The notes: a model not told the origin generated them from the letters alone. Shown: positions 54,678 to 63,685, counted from the stretch's first letter. The stretch is DNA of 64,000 nt from Mesotoga sp. UBA6090 (GCF_002435945.1 NZ_DIXC01000014.1:15265-79264), one strand, 5' to 3'. Made by a program: numbers and translations.

Positions 54678-55736
54678 TCATCCTATAAGTCTGACGAGTT
54701 CTCTTAAGACTTCGTCTGGTGTTGGAACCATTCCTCCGGTTCTCCCATAGAAATGAACAGGTAACGCTCCTTCGACCGAGAGGCGGACATCTTCCACCAT
54801 CTGGCCGGTCGACATTTCCACATCTAGACAGAACTTTTTCCCCTTTGTGGCGGCCTTCAGTTCGGCATATGGAAATGGCCACAGAGATATTGGTCTAAAC
54901 AGTCCCACTTTGATTCCCTGTTTCCTTGCTATCTTCACCACGCTTCCAAGAATTCTGCCCATCGTTCCGTATCCGACAAGAGCATACTCCGCATCTTCAA
55001 GGTCACTTGTTTCGAATCGGACTTCCTTCGCTTTGATCTCTTCATAGCCCTTGTGTACAACAGTATTCATCTCTTCGAGCCTTACCGGATCGATGTCGAA
55101 AGAAGTTACTTTGTGAGGTTCGCGACCCTCCGTACCTCTCAGAGCCCAGCTCGAGTGATCATTAATCCCCTCGAGTTCAACGAAATCAGGAAAGACAACA
55201 GGTTCCATCATTTGTCCAAGCATTCCGTCTGCAAGCATCATTACTGGCACTCTATAAATGTCAGCAAGATTGAAGGCGCTTTCCATCAGATCGACAGCTT
55301 CTTGAATGCTTCCTGGAGCTAGAACTATCATGTGATAATCTCCGTGCCCTCCGCCTTTGGTCGACTGGAAGTAGTCGCTCTGCGCAGGCTGGATATCTCC
55401 AAGTCCAGGTCCACCTCTAACTACATTTACAAACACCGTAGGAAGCCTTGCACCTGCAATGTATGATACTCCTTCTTGCATTAGACTGAAGCCGGGACTA
55501 GACGTCGAAGTCATGACTCTGTGACCCGTGCACGCGGCCCCGTAAACCATGTTAACCGCGGCCACCTCGCTCTCTGACTGAAGAAAGACTCCGCTTACCT
55601 GCCGCATTCTTCTTGCCATATATTCAGTGAATTCTGATTGAGGAGTAATGGGATAGCCAAAATACAGTCTGCAGCCGGCCCTTATAGCAGCTTCTGCCAT
55701 CGCTTCATTTCCCTTAACCATTATCTTTTCGGCCAT
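54678..55736 (-). CDS. 2-oxoacid:ferredoxin oxidoreductase, alpha subunit
   Basis: 352 residues. The N-terminal pyrimidine-binding domain begins GNEAMAEAAIRAGCRLYFGY and continues PITPQSEFTEYMARR, then SESEVAAVNMVYGAA. The later RGGPGLGDIQPAQSDYFQ is a conserved substrate-region block. The C-terminal transketolase-type domain (GTMGRILGSVVKIARKQGIK) is complete. Separate alpha and ferredoxin subunits match the VOR/KOR type. Given the butyrate kinase genes in the operon, branched-chain 2-oxoacids are the probable substrates; that is inference. Confidence 0.94.
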   Translation of the reverse strand: MAEKIMVKGNEAMAEAAIRAGCRLYFGYPITPQSEFTEYMARRMRQVSGVFLQSESEVAAVNMVYGAACTGHRVMTSTSSPGFSLMQEGVSYIAGARLPTVFVNVVRGGPGLGDIQPAQSDYFQSTKGGGHGDYHMIVLAPGSIQEAVDLMESAFNLADIYRVPVMMLADGMLGQMMEPVVFPDFVELEGINDHSSWALRGTEGREPHKVTSFDIDPVRLEEMNTVVHKGYEEIKAKEVRFETSDLEDAEYALVGYGTMGRILGSVVKIARKQGIKVGLFRPISLWPFPYAELKAATKGKKFCLDVEMSTGQMVEDVRLSVEGALPVHFYGRTGGMVPTPDEVLRELVRLIG

Positions 55737-55747
55737 GGTCTTCCCTC

Positions 55748-55972
55748 CTATGCCTCTACCGTTTCTTTGTAGACGGTTATTGCTGTATCAGGACACATCA
55801 TGTAGCAAAAGCCGCATCCGATGCAGTTATCGAGATCATGTTGTTGGGCGGGGCGATAGCCCTTGCTGTTGAACTTGTCCGTGAAGCTCAGCACTTTCTT
55901 CGGGCAGAAGTTGATACATAGACCGCAGCCTTTGCATCGTTCTTCGTCAATTTTCACGAAGTCTCTACTCAT
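55748..55972 (-). CDS. 2-oxoacid:ferredoxin oxidoreductase, delta (2x[4Fe-4S] ferredoxin) subunit
   Basis: 74 residues with two CxxCxxCxxxCP clusters, CKGCGLCINFCP and CIGCGFCYMMCP. It passes electrons from the TPP site to soluble ferredoxin. ATG start; it overlaps the P-loop gene upstream by 8 bases and lies 11 bases before alpha. Confidence 0.94.
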   Translation of the reverse strand: MSRDFVKIDEERCKGCGLCINFCPKKVLSFTDKFNSKGYRPAQQHDLDNCIGCGFCYMMCPDTAITVYKETVEA

Positions 55973-56639
55973 TTTCTACCTCCCATGGATTCATCATATA
56001 TTTCTTCATTTCAAGTTTATCAAAGATAGTATCCCCATTTTCCACTCCATTCATGACAGCCGTGAATGCTACTTGGGTTGAAACTCGCTCTGATACTTGT
56101 TTCATAAACTCCTCGCCCTTCTGAATCACTTCTATTGTCGTCTCACGACCGATATTTGAGTTATTCACAAGGTAATCGATTTTCATTCTCGAAATCTCCT
56201 GGAGTCTGAGGAAGTGAAGGGCGGCGTTTTCAACGGTGTCATTGAACGGCCTAAAGGGATTCAAAACATAGTATGTCTCACAGTTCTCTTTCGGTAGTCT
56301 TGTGCTCAGTGAGGAAAGAACGACTGCACCGTCATCATTTCCTCCAACGTCAAGCACTACTCTGAAATCTGGATTCTCTACATAGCCGAAAACTTCGGCA
56401 GGAATTATCGGCAAATCGGCGTGAGATAACTTTCCTTTGGGGGCGACGATTTTGATGCCGAACTCCGCAAAGGACTCTCTCATATCTCGTGATCGATAAT
56501 ATGGGCTTATAGTATCAATGTCTGCAAGGGCAACACGTTCTCCGTTTTTCGCAAGCAATCTGGAGACATTAAGAGCTATTTCGGTCTTGCCGCTGCCGAA
56601 CATTCCCATGAAGACCAGAATCTTCTTCGAAAAGTTCAT
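55965..56639 (-). CDS. P-loop NTPase of unknown function in the fermentation operon
   Basis: 224 residues. Walker A is GMFGSGKT near the N-terminus, followed by the SIMIBI-like DIDTISPYYRSRDMR segment and a Walker-B-like VVLDVGGNDDGAVVL. The fold suggests a MinD/ParA/CobB-type ATPase, acting as a switch, metallochaperone or positioning factor rather than as a kinase. It overlaps the kinase gene upstream by 4 bases and the ferredoxin gene downstream by 8, so it is locked between butyrate kinase and oxidoreductase. That location suggests help in cofactor loading, Fe-S maturation or complex assembly of the oxidoreductase, which is inference. No close family was recognised. Confidence 0.75.
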   Translation of the reverse strand: MNFSKKILVFMGMFGSGKTEIALNVSRLLAKNGERVALADIDTISPYYRSRDMRESFAEFGIKIVAPKGKLSHADLPIIPAEVFGYVENPDFRVVLDVGGNDDGAVVLSSLSTRLPKENCETYYVLNPFRPFNDTVENAALHFLRLQEISRMKIDYLVNNSNIGRETTIEVIQKGEEFMKQVSERVSTQVAFTAVMNGVENGDTIFDKLEMKKYMMNPWEVENE

Positions 56640-57721
56640 TCTGCTCTCCTATAATCTTTTGCCTTCTCGATTCCTTCAAGAACTCTGGAGCAGGCCATTG
56701 CCAGAGATAATTCTTCATTGCCGCCCGGAACTACACTTATGGGAGCAATGAAGGACAGTTTTTCTGTAAGCCATGGAACCATAAATCTGCTGTCGTGAGC
56801 TATTCCGCCAGTGATGATTATGGAGTCTACATCTCCGCTGAGAACAGCTGCCATCCTTCCGGTCCACTTCACAATCTGGTATGCCATTGACCTATAGGCC
56901 TTTTCTGCTTGTCTGTCTCCATCAACTATCGCCTGCTGAATTCTTTGGCAATCACTTGTCCCAGTGTAAGCCATAAGACCGCCATTTCCTTTTATCAGTT
57001 TCTTGACTTCATTCTTCGAGTACTTTCCTGAATAACAGAGCTTTATCAAGCCTGATATCGGAAGGGTTCCCGCTCTCTCCGGACTGAAAGGTCCGTCACC
57101 GTTAAGAGCATTATTTACGTCGACGACTCTTCCCCTTTTGTGTGCTCCAATCGAGATTCCTCCACCCATGTGAACAACAATGAAGTTCATTTCTTCATAC
57201 TTCTTCCCGTATCTCGCAGCTACCTCTCTTGCCACTGCTTTCTGATTAAGCGCATGAAAGATGGATCTTCGTGTGTAATCTGGATGGCCAGAGAGCTTAG
57301 CAACAGGGTCCATTTCGTCAACTACCACCGGATCTGCAATATAAGCAGGGATTCCCTTTCTGTTCTCCAGTGCTAGTTCTTTAGCAAGTATCGCCCCTAG
57401 ATTTGAAGCGTGTTCGCCATACTTTGTAGATCTTAGGTCTTCTATCATGTCATCGTTTACAGCATATGTGCCACCTTCGAGAGGTCGAAGCATTCCCCCC
57501 CGCCCAATGATTGCATCGATTTCAGTCAGGGGATGTCCGGCTGATTCCAGGAAACTGACAATTAATGCTTTTCTGAAAGCGCTCTGTTCATAAAGTGAAG
57601 CGAATTGATTCAGCTCTTGAGGCGAGTGTCGAATCGTGTGTTCTCCAATAATTTCTGAGTCTCTGAAGAGCGCAAGTTTCGTTGAGGTTGATCCAGGATT
57701 TATAACAAGTATGATAGACAT
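56636..57721 (-). CDS. buk: Butyrate kinase (second copy)
   Basis: About 361 residues, ASKHA acetokinase family. Phosphate-1 motif VINPGSTSTKLALFRD at the start, VVHMGGGISIGAHKRG in the middle, VDVNNALNGDGPFSPERAG, and the adenosine motif IIITGGIAHDSRFMVPW near the end. It makes ATP from acyl phosphate. The start is ATG 57721, which shares one base with the Ptb stop; a longer in-frame extension overlaps Ptb and has no support. The other copy (58617-59672) is clearly diverged, so substrate range or regulation may differ. Confidence 0.92.
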   Translation of the reverse strand: MSIILVINPGSTSTKLALFRDSEIIGEHTIRHSPQELNQFASLYEQSAFRKALIVSFLESAGHPLTEIDAIIGRGGMLRPLEGGTYAVNDDMIEDLRSTKYGEHASNLGAILAKELALENRKGIPAYIADPVVVDEMDPVAKLSGHPDYTRRSIFHALNQKAVAREVAARYGKKYEEMNFIVVHMGGGISIGAHKRGRVVDVNNALNGDGPFSPERAGTLPISGLIKLCYSGKYSKNEVKKLIKGNGGLMAYTGTSDCQRIQQAIVDGDRQAEKAYRSMAYQIVKWTGRMAAVLSGDVDSIIITGGIAHDSRFMVPWLTEKLSFIAPISVVPGGNEELSLAMACSRVLEGIEKAKDYRRAE

Positions 57722-58620
57722 CACATCACTCCCGAAAGAAGAACGTTCAAGGCTATCGACTGCAATTTGGTACTTGCTGAATCGGCTCTGGAAGTAAGTA
57801 TTATCGGAATCCTTCCTCCAACTATTGCACTTGCCAGCTGACAATCGGAGAGAAAAGCCATTGCTTTATAGAAAATATTTCCCGCTTCGATATCAGGCAT
57901 TATAAGTATGTCTGCATCACCCGCGACAGAACTGGAAATCCCTTTGTGCTTCGCAGCTTCGAATGAGATAGCGTTATCCAGAGCGAGTGGTCCATCGACT
58001 TCAACAGCCCCCAGCTGGTCTCTTCTTGCCATCTGGGAAAGGATGGCCGCATCTGTTGTTGCTGGCATCTTCGAGTTTACAACCTCGATCGCAGCCAGTA
58101 CGGCGACCTTCGGTTTTTCGATTTCCAAAGCCCTTGCAACTGCAGCCGAATTGATAATTGAATCCGCTTTTTGACCTAAATCGGGCGCTATTACCATCCC
58201 TGCGTCTGTAACCAGAATCAGTTTGTGGTACTTCTTGGTCTCGAAGACGGTGACAAGATTCATTGTTCTTCCAGTCCTGAGACCATATTCATCCTTCAGA
58301 AAGACGCTGAGGAGCTCTCCCGTTTTCACATTGCCTTTCATTAGAATGTCAGCACTCTTAAGCGAAACGGCCTCTACAGCCTTCTGAATCGATTCGCTCT
58401 TTGAGGCGCAGTCTACAATTGAAAGATTCTCTGCAAAGTCCATCTCGTTGATGATTTCCTCTATCTTGCCTTGCGAGCCGAAGAGTATGAACGATGCAAT
58501 CCCTTGTTGCGCCGCCTCTTTGGCTGCCGAAAGCACAACAGGGTCATCAGCGGCGGCAATTGCTATCACTTTCGGGTTGCTTTTTGCGCGGCAGACTAGT
58601 TGTGAAAGACTTGAGATCAT
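57721..58620 (-). CDS. ptb: Phosphate butyryltransferase
   Basis: 299 residues of the phosphotransacetylase/phosphotransbutyrylase family. Exchanges acyl-CoA and phosphate to give acyl phosphate. Family blocks are KGNVKTGELLSVFLKDEYGL, HKLILVTDAGMVIAPDL and DGPLALDNAISFEAAKHKGI, then ADILIMPDIEAGNIFYKAM and VGGRIPIILTSRADS. Length matches Clostridium Ptb. It overlaps the upstream kinase by 4 bases (ATGA) and the downstream kinase by one. It links the oxidoreductase product to the kinases. Confidence 0.93.
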   Translation of the reverse strand: MISSLSQLVCRAKSNPKVIAIAAADDPVVLSAAKEAAQQGIASFILFGSQGKIEEIINEMDFAENLSIVDCASKSESIQKAVEAVSLKSADILMKGNVKTGELLSVFLKDEYGLRTGRTMNLVTVFETKKYHKLILVTDAGMVIAPDLGQKADSIINSAAVARALEIEKPKVAVLAAIEVVNSKMPATTDAAILSQMARRDQLGAVEVDGPLALDNAISFEAAKHKGISSSVAGDADILIMPDIEAGNIFYKAMAFLSDCQLASAIVGGRIPIILTSRADSASTKLQSIALNVLLSGVM

Positions 58621-59672
58621 ATAGCCACCTCCGCATCAAACTCTCTTGCCTCTTCTGTACCTTGAAGAACTCTCTGTGCACCAAGCGCGAGAGACAACAG
58701 TTCGTTCTCGCCTGGTTCAACTACGACCAGAGCGAACTTTCCAACAAAGCTCTTTATCTTCTCAACAATCTCAGCGTTATAAGCAATACTTCCCGTCAGA
58801 ACAATAGCATCAATTGAACCGCCGCCCAAAGCGAGCATACCGCCGATTTCCTTGCCAATTTGGTAAACCATCGCATCGACGACCATAGCTGCATAAGAAT
58901 CACTCTCTGCCATTTCTAGTGCCTTTCTCAGGTCATCCGTGCCAAGATAGGCTCGCAGTCCTCCAGACTTCAAATATCGGTCGAGAAGTTGTTTCTCCGT
59001 ATATTCACCGCTGAAACACTTCTCTGCCAAATCCGCTACTGGGAGTTCTCCGGTTCTGGTCGGGCTGAAAGGCCCTTCATCTGTCGCGTTGTTCACGTCG
59101 ACCATCTTGCCTCTTAGTTGCAGCCCTACAGAAATGCCTCCGCCTAGGTGAGCGATTACCAGGTTAAGGTTTTCAACGTCTTTTCCAAGATCGGCTGCAA
59201 TCTGTCTTGCGGCAGTCTTCATGTTCAGAGCATGCAGTCTGGAAATCCTCGGCAATTGCGGAAGACCGGACAGCCGAGCTTCTTCACAAAATTCGTCAAC
59301 TGAAATCGGATCCGTTATGAATACGGGGATCTTTCCTTCAGAGAGAAGTAATCCTATCGGAGCAGCAAGATTGGAAGGGTGATCGACCTCGCTGTGATGT
59401 AAAAGAAAATCAACCATCTTCTCGTTAACTCTGTAGGTGCCGCTTTCAAGAGGAGGAAGAATTCCTCCTCTGCAGGCAATCGCATCGAAATCAAACTGCA
59501 CGTCACGGTCTCTAAGAAAGGCGATAATCTCCTCTGCCCTCTCTCGAATATCATCTTCAGAATTCTTCTGCGATGTGAAATGTTGAATCGCGCCTTTCGT
59601 CACCTCATGCTCGTTGTTGAAGACAGCGATTTTCGTTGAAGTAGAGCCGGGATTTATTGCTAAGATTTTCAT
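58617..59672 (-). CDS. buk: Butyrate kinase (first copy)
   Basis: 351 residues. Acetokinase-family motifs are AINPGSTSTKIAVFNN, IAHLGGGISVGLQLRG, VDVNNATDEGPFSPTRTG and the late IVLTGSIAYNAEIVEKI. It catalyses acyl phosphate + ADP to carboxylic acid + ATP. The gene starts 12 bases after the aminotransferase and overlaps ptb by 4 bases. Sequence identity to the second copy is only partial across the motifs, so this is not a recent duplication. Confidence 0.92.
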   Translation of the reverse strand: MKILAINPGSTSTKIAVFNNEHEVTKGAIQHFTSQKNSEDDIRERAEEIIAFLRDRDVQFDFDAIACRGGILPPLESGTYRVNEKMVDFLLHHSEVDHPSNLAAPIGLLLSEGKIPVFITDPISVDEFCEEARLSGLPQLPRISRLHALNMKTAARQIAADLGKDVENLNLVIAHLGGGISVGLQLRGKMVDVNNATDEGPFSPTRTGELPVADLAEKCFSGEYTEKQLLDRYLKSGGLRAYLGTDDLRKALEMAESDSYAAMVVDAMVYQIGKEIGGMLALGGGSIDAIVLTGSIAYNAEIVEKIKSFVGKFALVVVEPGENELLSLALGAQRVLQGTEEAREFDAEVAI

Positions 59673-59684
59673 TCTCTCACTCCC

Positions 59685-60914
59685 TCAGAAGATATTCTTC
59701 TCTTTGCCATACTCCACAACAATCTTCTTTAGCCTTCTTACTCCTTCTATGATGTCCTCTCTGGGAGGAAGACAGAAGGATAGTCGCATCGAGTTCTTGC
59801 ATGTGTTGTCCAGCGAGAAGGCCTCTCCTGGAACAAAGAGCACATTCTCGGCCTTGCCCATTTCCAGCATTTCTCCAGTATCAAAACTCTCGGGAAGAGT
59901 GAACCAAATGAAAAGTCCTCCGTCTGGTTTGGTCCAGTGGAATCCCTTCATGTCTCCGAAATTCTTCTCGAGCTCTGCAAGCATAAGATCTCTCTTGTCC
60001 CTGTAGAGAGCTATTGTTGGTTTAAGCTGTGCAAGCAGGTCATACCTCTGGAGATATCTGGCCGCGATTCTCTGTGTGAGACTAGGTGTGCAGAGGTCTG
60101 AGGCTTGTTTAGCCATTACCATTTTTCTTATTATGGTCTTGTTCCCAATAACGATTCCTAATCTCAGTCCTGGGGAGAGGATCTTGCTGAATGTCCTCAG
60201 AAGTAAGACCCGATTCTGACCTCCAATTTTGAATATTGGATCTATTGGATCGCCTTCGTACCTGAGGTCACCATAGGGATCGTCCTCAACGATCAGAACG
60301 TCATACTTCTCAGCGATTTCGATTAGCCTCTTTCTCTTCTCCAGCGACATCGTGACTCCACCCGGATTGTGAAAGTTAGGGATCACGTATATGAACTTGA
60401 CCTTGTTGATCTCCCCTCTTGAAGCAATCTCTTCCAATCTGTTTTCAACCTCATCAAGGTCAACTCCGTCCTCACGAAGATCCATGTAGACGTAGCCGTT
60501 TGACCTCAACGCGAAAGCGCTGGCGGCTCCAAGATAGACAGGTTTGGAAACGAAGTAGATACTGTCATCGTCGAGGAAGATCTTGCCTACGAGATCTAGT
60601 GCGCTCTGGGAACCGACAGTGACAAGCAGATTGTCAACGTCGAGTCCTTCTATCCCACTTTCCCGTTTCAGAAGAGATATATACTCTTCCCTGAGTATCG
60701 GATCACCTTCGGTTGAGCCATATTGAAGAGTGAATTTGTGCTCTTTCTCTAGGACTTCCTTTGATATTTCGGCCATCTCAAAACGTGGAAATGTATCTGG
60801 GTCGGGAACACCTCCACCAAAAGAAATCATTCCCGGTTTCGAAGTTACCTTAAGCAGTTCCCTGATGACGTTCGATTTCATTCTGAGTGCGATCTTCGAA
60901 AACTTTTCTGTCAC
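59685..60914 (-). CDS. PLP-dependent aminotransferase, class I/II (2-aminoadipate/aromatic/branched-chain type)
   Basis: 409 residues, first gene of the operon. Blocks are ISFGGGVPDPDTFPRFE, LLVTVGSQSALDLVGKI, VIPNFHNPGGVTMSLEKR, IVEDDPYGDLRYEG and the PLP lysine in TFSKILSPGLRLG. The form is that of archaeal and Thermus LysN/aromatic aminotransferases without a GntR domain. GTG start behind AGGGGGTG. Together with the oxidoreductase it would turn an amino acid into the 2-oxoacid substrate, which is the expected entry step of the pathway. Specificity is not readable from sequence. Confidence 0.9.
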   Translation of the reverse strand: MTEKFSKIALRMKSNVIRELLKVTSKPGMISFGGGVPDPDTFPRFEMAEISKEVLEKEHKFTLQYGSTEGDPILREEYISLLKRESGIEGLDVDNLLVTVGSQSALDLVGKIFLDDDSIYFVSKPVYLGAASAFALRSNGYVYMDLREDGVDLDEVENRLEEIASRGEINKVKFIYVIPNFHNPGGVTMSLEKRKRLIEIAEKYDVLIVEDDPYGDLRYEGDPIDPIFKIGGQNRVLLLRTFSKILSPGLRLGIVIGNKTIIRKMVMAKQASDLCTPSLTQRIAARYLQRYDLLAQLKPTIALYRDKRDLMLAELEKNFGDMKGFHWTKPDGGLFIWFTLPESFDTGEMLEMGKAENVLFVPGEAFSLDNTCKNSMRLSFCLPPREDIIEGVRRLKKIVVEYGKEKNIF

Positions 60915-61061
60915 GATTTACACCCCCTGGTAGTTATCATAGTAATCATCACAACAATTCGTTTAGCAACAGCATGCCAAGAGATGAAGAGTGTATAAAG
61001 CACTTATATAAAGCCGGACTCAGACAATTGAGCGGTTAGGACCTCAATCCAGTGAACATCT

Positions 61062-61089
61062 TTGCATGCAAAATATTGCATAAGTGCAA
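61062..61089. repeat. Pair of short palindromes upstream of the aminotransferase operon
   Basis: TTGCATGCAA (61062-61071, perfect) and TTGCA-TAAG-TGCAA (61076-61089, perfect arms) lie 4 bases apart in the 230-base gap between malic enzyme and the aminotransferase. They may be an operator for the fermentation operon or part of the 3' end of the malic-enzyme mRNA. Confidence 0.4.
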
Positions 61090-61148
61090 TCGTGTGCATG
61101 ACGATAGAGATCTTTCCACCTGCAGGAAATCTATACGGAATAAGACTT

Positions 61149-62372
61149 TCAGATTCTCTTGAATCCTCTTTCAATCAGTTCCTCAAGGTTTATTTCACCG
61201 GAGAGCCTCGAACATCTCGAGTCAACAGAAGCTCTTGCAACGGCAAGTGCAACCTTTTTTGCGATTCCCGGTTCGAACGGCCTGGGCAAAATGTAGTCCT
61301 TGGAAAGTTTTTCTTCAGACACTGCCGATGCAAGGGCGTCAGTTGCTGCCAACTTCATAGCTTCGTTTATCTCTCTTGATCGTGTGTCAAGAGCGCCTCT
61401 GAAGATGCCCGGGAATGCTAGAACATTGTTTATCTGGTTTGGGAAATCTGATCTGCCGGTGGCGACAATTGATGCACCTGCACTGCGAGCAAGATCCGGC
61501 ATGATTTCCGGCACGGGATTGGCCAGAGCGAATATGATCGGTTCGGGAGCCATTTTGCGCACCATTTCCGGTGAAAGAAGCCCGGCAACAGAAGTGCCAA
61601 TGAAGAGATCGGCTCCCTTCACAGCATCCTCCAGATTTCCGCTGAGATTATCGGGATTAATCTCTTTTACTATCTCTGAATGAAATTCGTTCAGGAGAGT
61701 AGCTGGCCGATTCCTGTTAAGTATGCCATTTCTATCGACTGCAACAATATTTCTTGCACCTGCCGCGAGCAGCATTTTGATTGTTGCACCTCCGGCTGCT
61801 CCAACGCCGACCGTTGCTATCTTTAGATTCTCAATCTTCTTCCCAACAATCTTCAGGGCATTTCTCAACGCGGCAACGGCGACTATCGCCGCTCCATGCT
61901 GATCGTCATGAAAAACGGGAATATTGAGCATCTTCTGAAGTTCGCTTTCAATGAAGAAGCATTTTGGCGAGGAGATGTCCTCAAGGTTAATGCCTCCAAA
62001 GGTTGGAGCGATTGCTTTCACGAATGAGATGATTTCCTCTGAACTATGGATGTCAATACATAGCGGGAAGGCATCAACATTCGCGAATTCCTTGAAGAGA
62101 ACGGCTTTTCCCTCCATAACAGGAAGTCCTGCTTCTGGGCCAATATCACCAAGACCGAGAACCGCCGTTCCGTCTGAAACTACCGCAACGTAATTCCATT
62201 TGTTTGTGTAATCATAAGCAAGCTCTTTATCGCTCTCGATTACTCTGCACACATCGGCCACTCCCGGAGTGTACGCAAGTGAAAGGGCCTCCATGCTATC
62301 CACCTTAACCTTACTTCTTACTTCTAGCTTCCCCCTGAGATCCTTGTGAAGTTTCAATGCTTTTTCGTTCAC
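61149..62372 (-). CDS. NAD(P)-dependent malic enzyme
   Basis: 407 residues, the short bacterial form without a phosphotransacetylase domain. Oxidative decarboxylation of malate to pyruvate. Blocks are LSLAYTPGVADVCRVIES, VVSDGTAVLGLGDIGPEAGL, FGGINLEDISSPKCF, VFHDDQHGAAIV and the Rossmann motif VGVGAAGGATIKML, then FALANPVPEI and NQINNVLAFPGIFRG. It starts 4 bases after the fumarase beta gene, so fumarate is converted to malate and pyruvate by one operon. Confidence 0.95.
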   Translation of the reverse strand: MNEKALKLHKDLRGKLEVRSKVKVDSMEALSLAYTPGVADVCRVIESDKELAYDYTNKWNYVAVVSDGTAVLGLGDIGPEAGLPVMEGKAVLFKEFANVDAFPLCIDIHSSEEIISFVKAIAPTFGGINLEDISSPKCFFIESELQKMLNIPVFHDDQHGAAIVAVAALRNALKIVGKKIENLKIATVGVGAAGGATIKMLLAAGARNIVAVDRNGILNRNRPATLLNEFHSEIVKEINPDNLSGNLEDAVKGADLFIGTSVAGLLSPEMVRKMAPEPIIFALANPVPEIMPDLARSAGASIVATGRSDFPNQINNVLAFPGIFRGALDTRSREINEAMKLAATDALASAVSEEKLSKDYILPRPFEPGIAKKVALAVARASVDSRCSRLSGEINLEELIERGFKRI

Positions 62373-62376
62373 ACAA

Positions 62377-62877
62377 TCACCTTCTATTCAAAGTAAAAAA
62401 ATCTGAACCGTTAACATCCGTTGCAACAATCAACGGAAAGTCTCTGACGTTAATCTCGAATATTGCTTCTGTGCCTAGATCTTCGTAAGCGATGACCTTC
62501 AGAGACTCGATCCTTTGCGCAAGCGAAGCGGCCGCTCCGCTTGGAGCGATCAAATAGACTCTTCTAAATTCTTTACACAGATTTGTTGCCAGATCCGACC
62601 TTTTTCCCTTCCCAATGGTTGCCAGAACTCCCTTTTCGAAAAGCATTTCCAAGAAACCATCCATCCTTAGTGAAGTAGTTGGACCGATTGCTCCACAGCT
62701 CTCTTCAGCTAGCTTGGCCGGACCGGCATAGAACACTATTGCTTCTTTGAGCTCTACAGGAAAAGTTTTGCCTTCTTCGTACAACTTCTTGAGGCGCATT
62801 TGAGCCGCGTCTCTCATTACAATGAGTTTGCCTGTGAAGCTGAGCTCTTGACCGGGGGATAAATTATCTATCTTCAA
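62377..62877 (-). CDS. Fumarate hydratase class I, beta subunit
   Basis: 166 residues, the C-terminal domain of class I (Fe-S) fumarases as a separate protein. Blocks are LSFTGKLIVMRDAAQMRL, VVxYAGP-like AIVFYAGPAK, then CGAIGPTTSLRMDGFLE and IGKGKRSD, with AYEDLGTEAIFEINVRDFP at the end. It overlaps the alpha gene by 14 bases. Confidence 0.93.
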   Translation of the reverse strand: MKIDNLSPGQELSFTGKLIVMRDAAQMRLKKLYEEGKTFPVELKEAIVFYAGPAKLAEESCGAIGPTTSLRMDGFLEMLFEKGVLATIGKGKRSDLATNLCKEFRRVYLIAPSGAAASLAQRIESLKVIAYEDLGTEAIFEINVRDFPLIVATDVNGSDFFTLNRR

Positions 62878-63685
62878 AGGTAACTACCCCCCTTCTACAG
62901 AGATAACAATCAATAGCCAGTGAAACTGGAAGAATCGCAATATGACAAGGCGCAGTCTCAATGCTAACCGAATAAGCGGTCATTCCCTCTCCCAGTCCCT
63001 GATAGCCGATATGAAGGGAATTGATCTTATTCAAAAGCTTCTCTTCGAGAAAGGCGTAGCCAACGTCAGGATTCTTCGAATCTAGCTCCCTAGTCAGAGC
63101 AAGCTTGGCAAGGAGCATTGATTTTTCTGAGCTTCCCCCGATGCCTATTCCGATCCTGAGTGGAGGGCAACCCCTGGCTCCTCCTTCAGAAACTGAATTG
63201 GCAATTGTTTCTATGAACTCTTCTTGAGATGTTGTCGGGTTGAGCATGAACAGTCTTGAGAGATTCTCGCTGCCTCCGCCTTTTGCGAGGAAACGTATCT
63301 CCAATTCTTTTCCGGAAACCATGAAAGTATGAACGACCGAAGGTGAATTGTCTCCGGTGTTTTCTCTGTGTACTAGGGGATCCTTCACTATTGAATATCT
63401 AAAGGGATTTGTTGAATATGCTCTCCTGACAGCCATATCGAGGGTCTCTGAGATGGGTTCCTCAAGAGATACCTCCAGACCGATGAAGACAAAGAATTCA
63501 ACAAAACCCGTGTCCTGGCACAGAGGGAGCCCCAGCTCTTCTGCAAGCACCGAGTTTTCATTCAAGACAGATGAAAAAGGACCGTTGTAGAGCTCCAGAG
63601 CAGATTTGATCTTATCATCCATTACTGTGTTTGCCTTTAATAATGCGCTCTCGACATTTCCAGCTATCGAAGATGCTTTTATCAA
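62864..63685 (-). CDS. Fumarate hydratase class I, alpha subunit
   Basis: 273 residues, the Fe-S N-terminal part of class I fumarase/tartrate dehydratase. Cluster cysteines are in LPLCQDTGFVEFF, GGARGCPPLRIGIGIGG and HIAILPVSLAIDCYLCRRG. The GGSENLSRLFML block fits the family. It is the first gene of the fumarase-malic enzyme operon. Hydrates fumarate to malate, an oxygen-sensitive reaction that suits an anaerobe. Confidence 0.94.
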   Translation of the reverse strand: MIKASSIAGNVESALLKANTVMDDKIKSALELYNGPFSSVLNENSVLAEELGLPLCQDTGFVEFFVFIGLEVSLEEPISETLDMAVRRAYSTNPFRYSIVKDPLVHRENTGDNSPSVVHTFMVSGKELEIRFLAKGGGSENLSRLFMLNPTTSQEEFIETIANSVSEGGARGCPPLRIGIGIGGSSEKSMLLAKLALTRELDSKNPDVGYAFLEEKLLNKINSLHIGYQGLGEGMTAYSVSIETAPCHIAILPVSLAIDCYLCRRGVVTFEDR

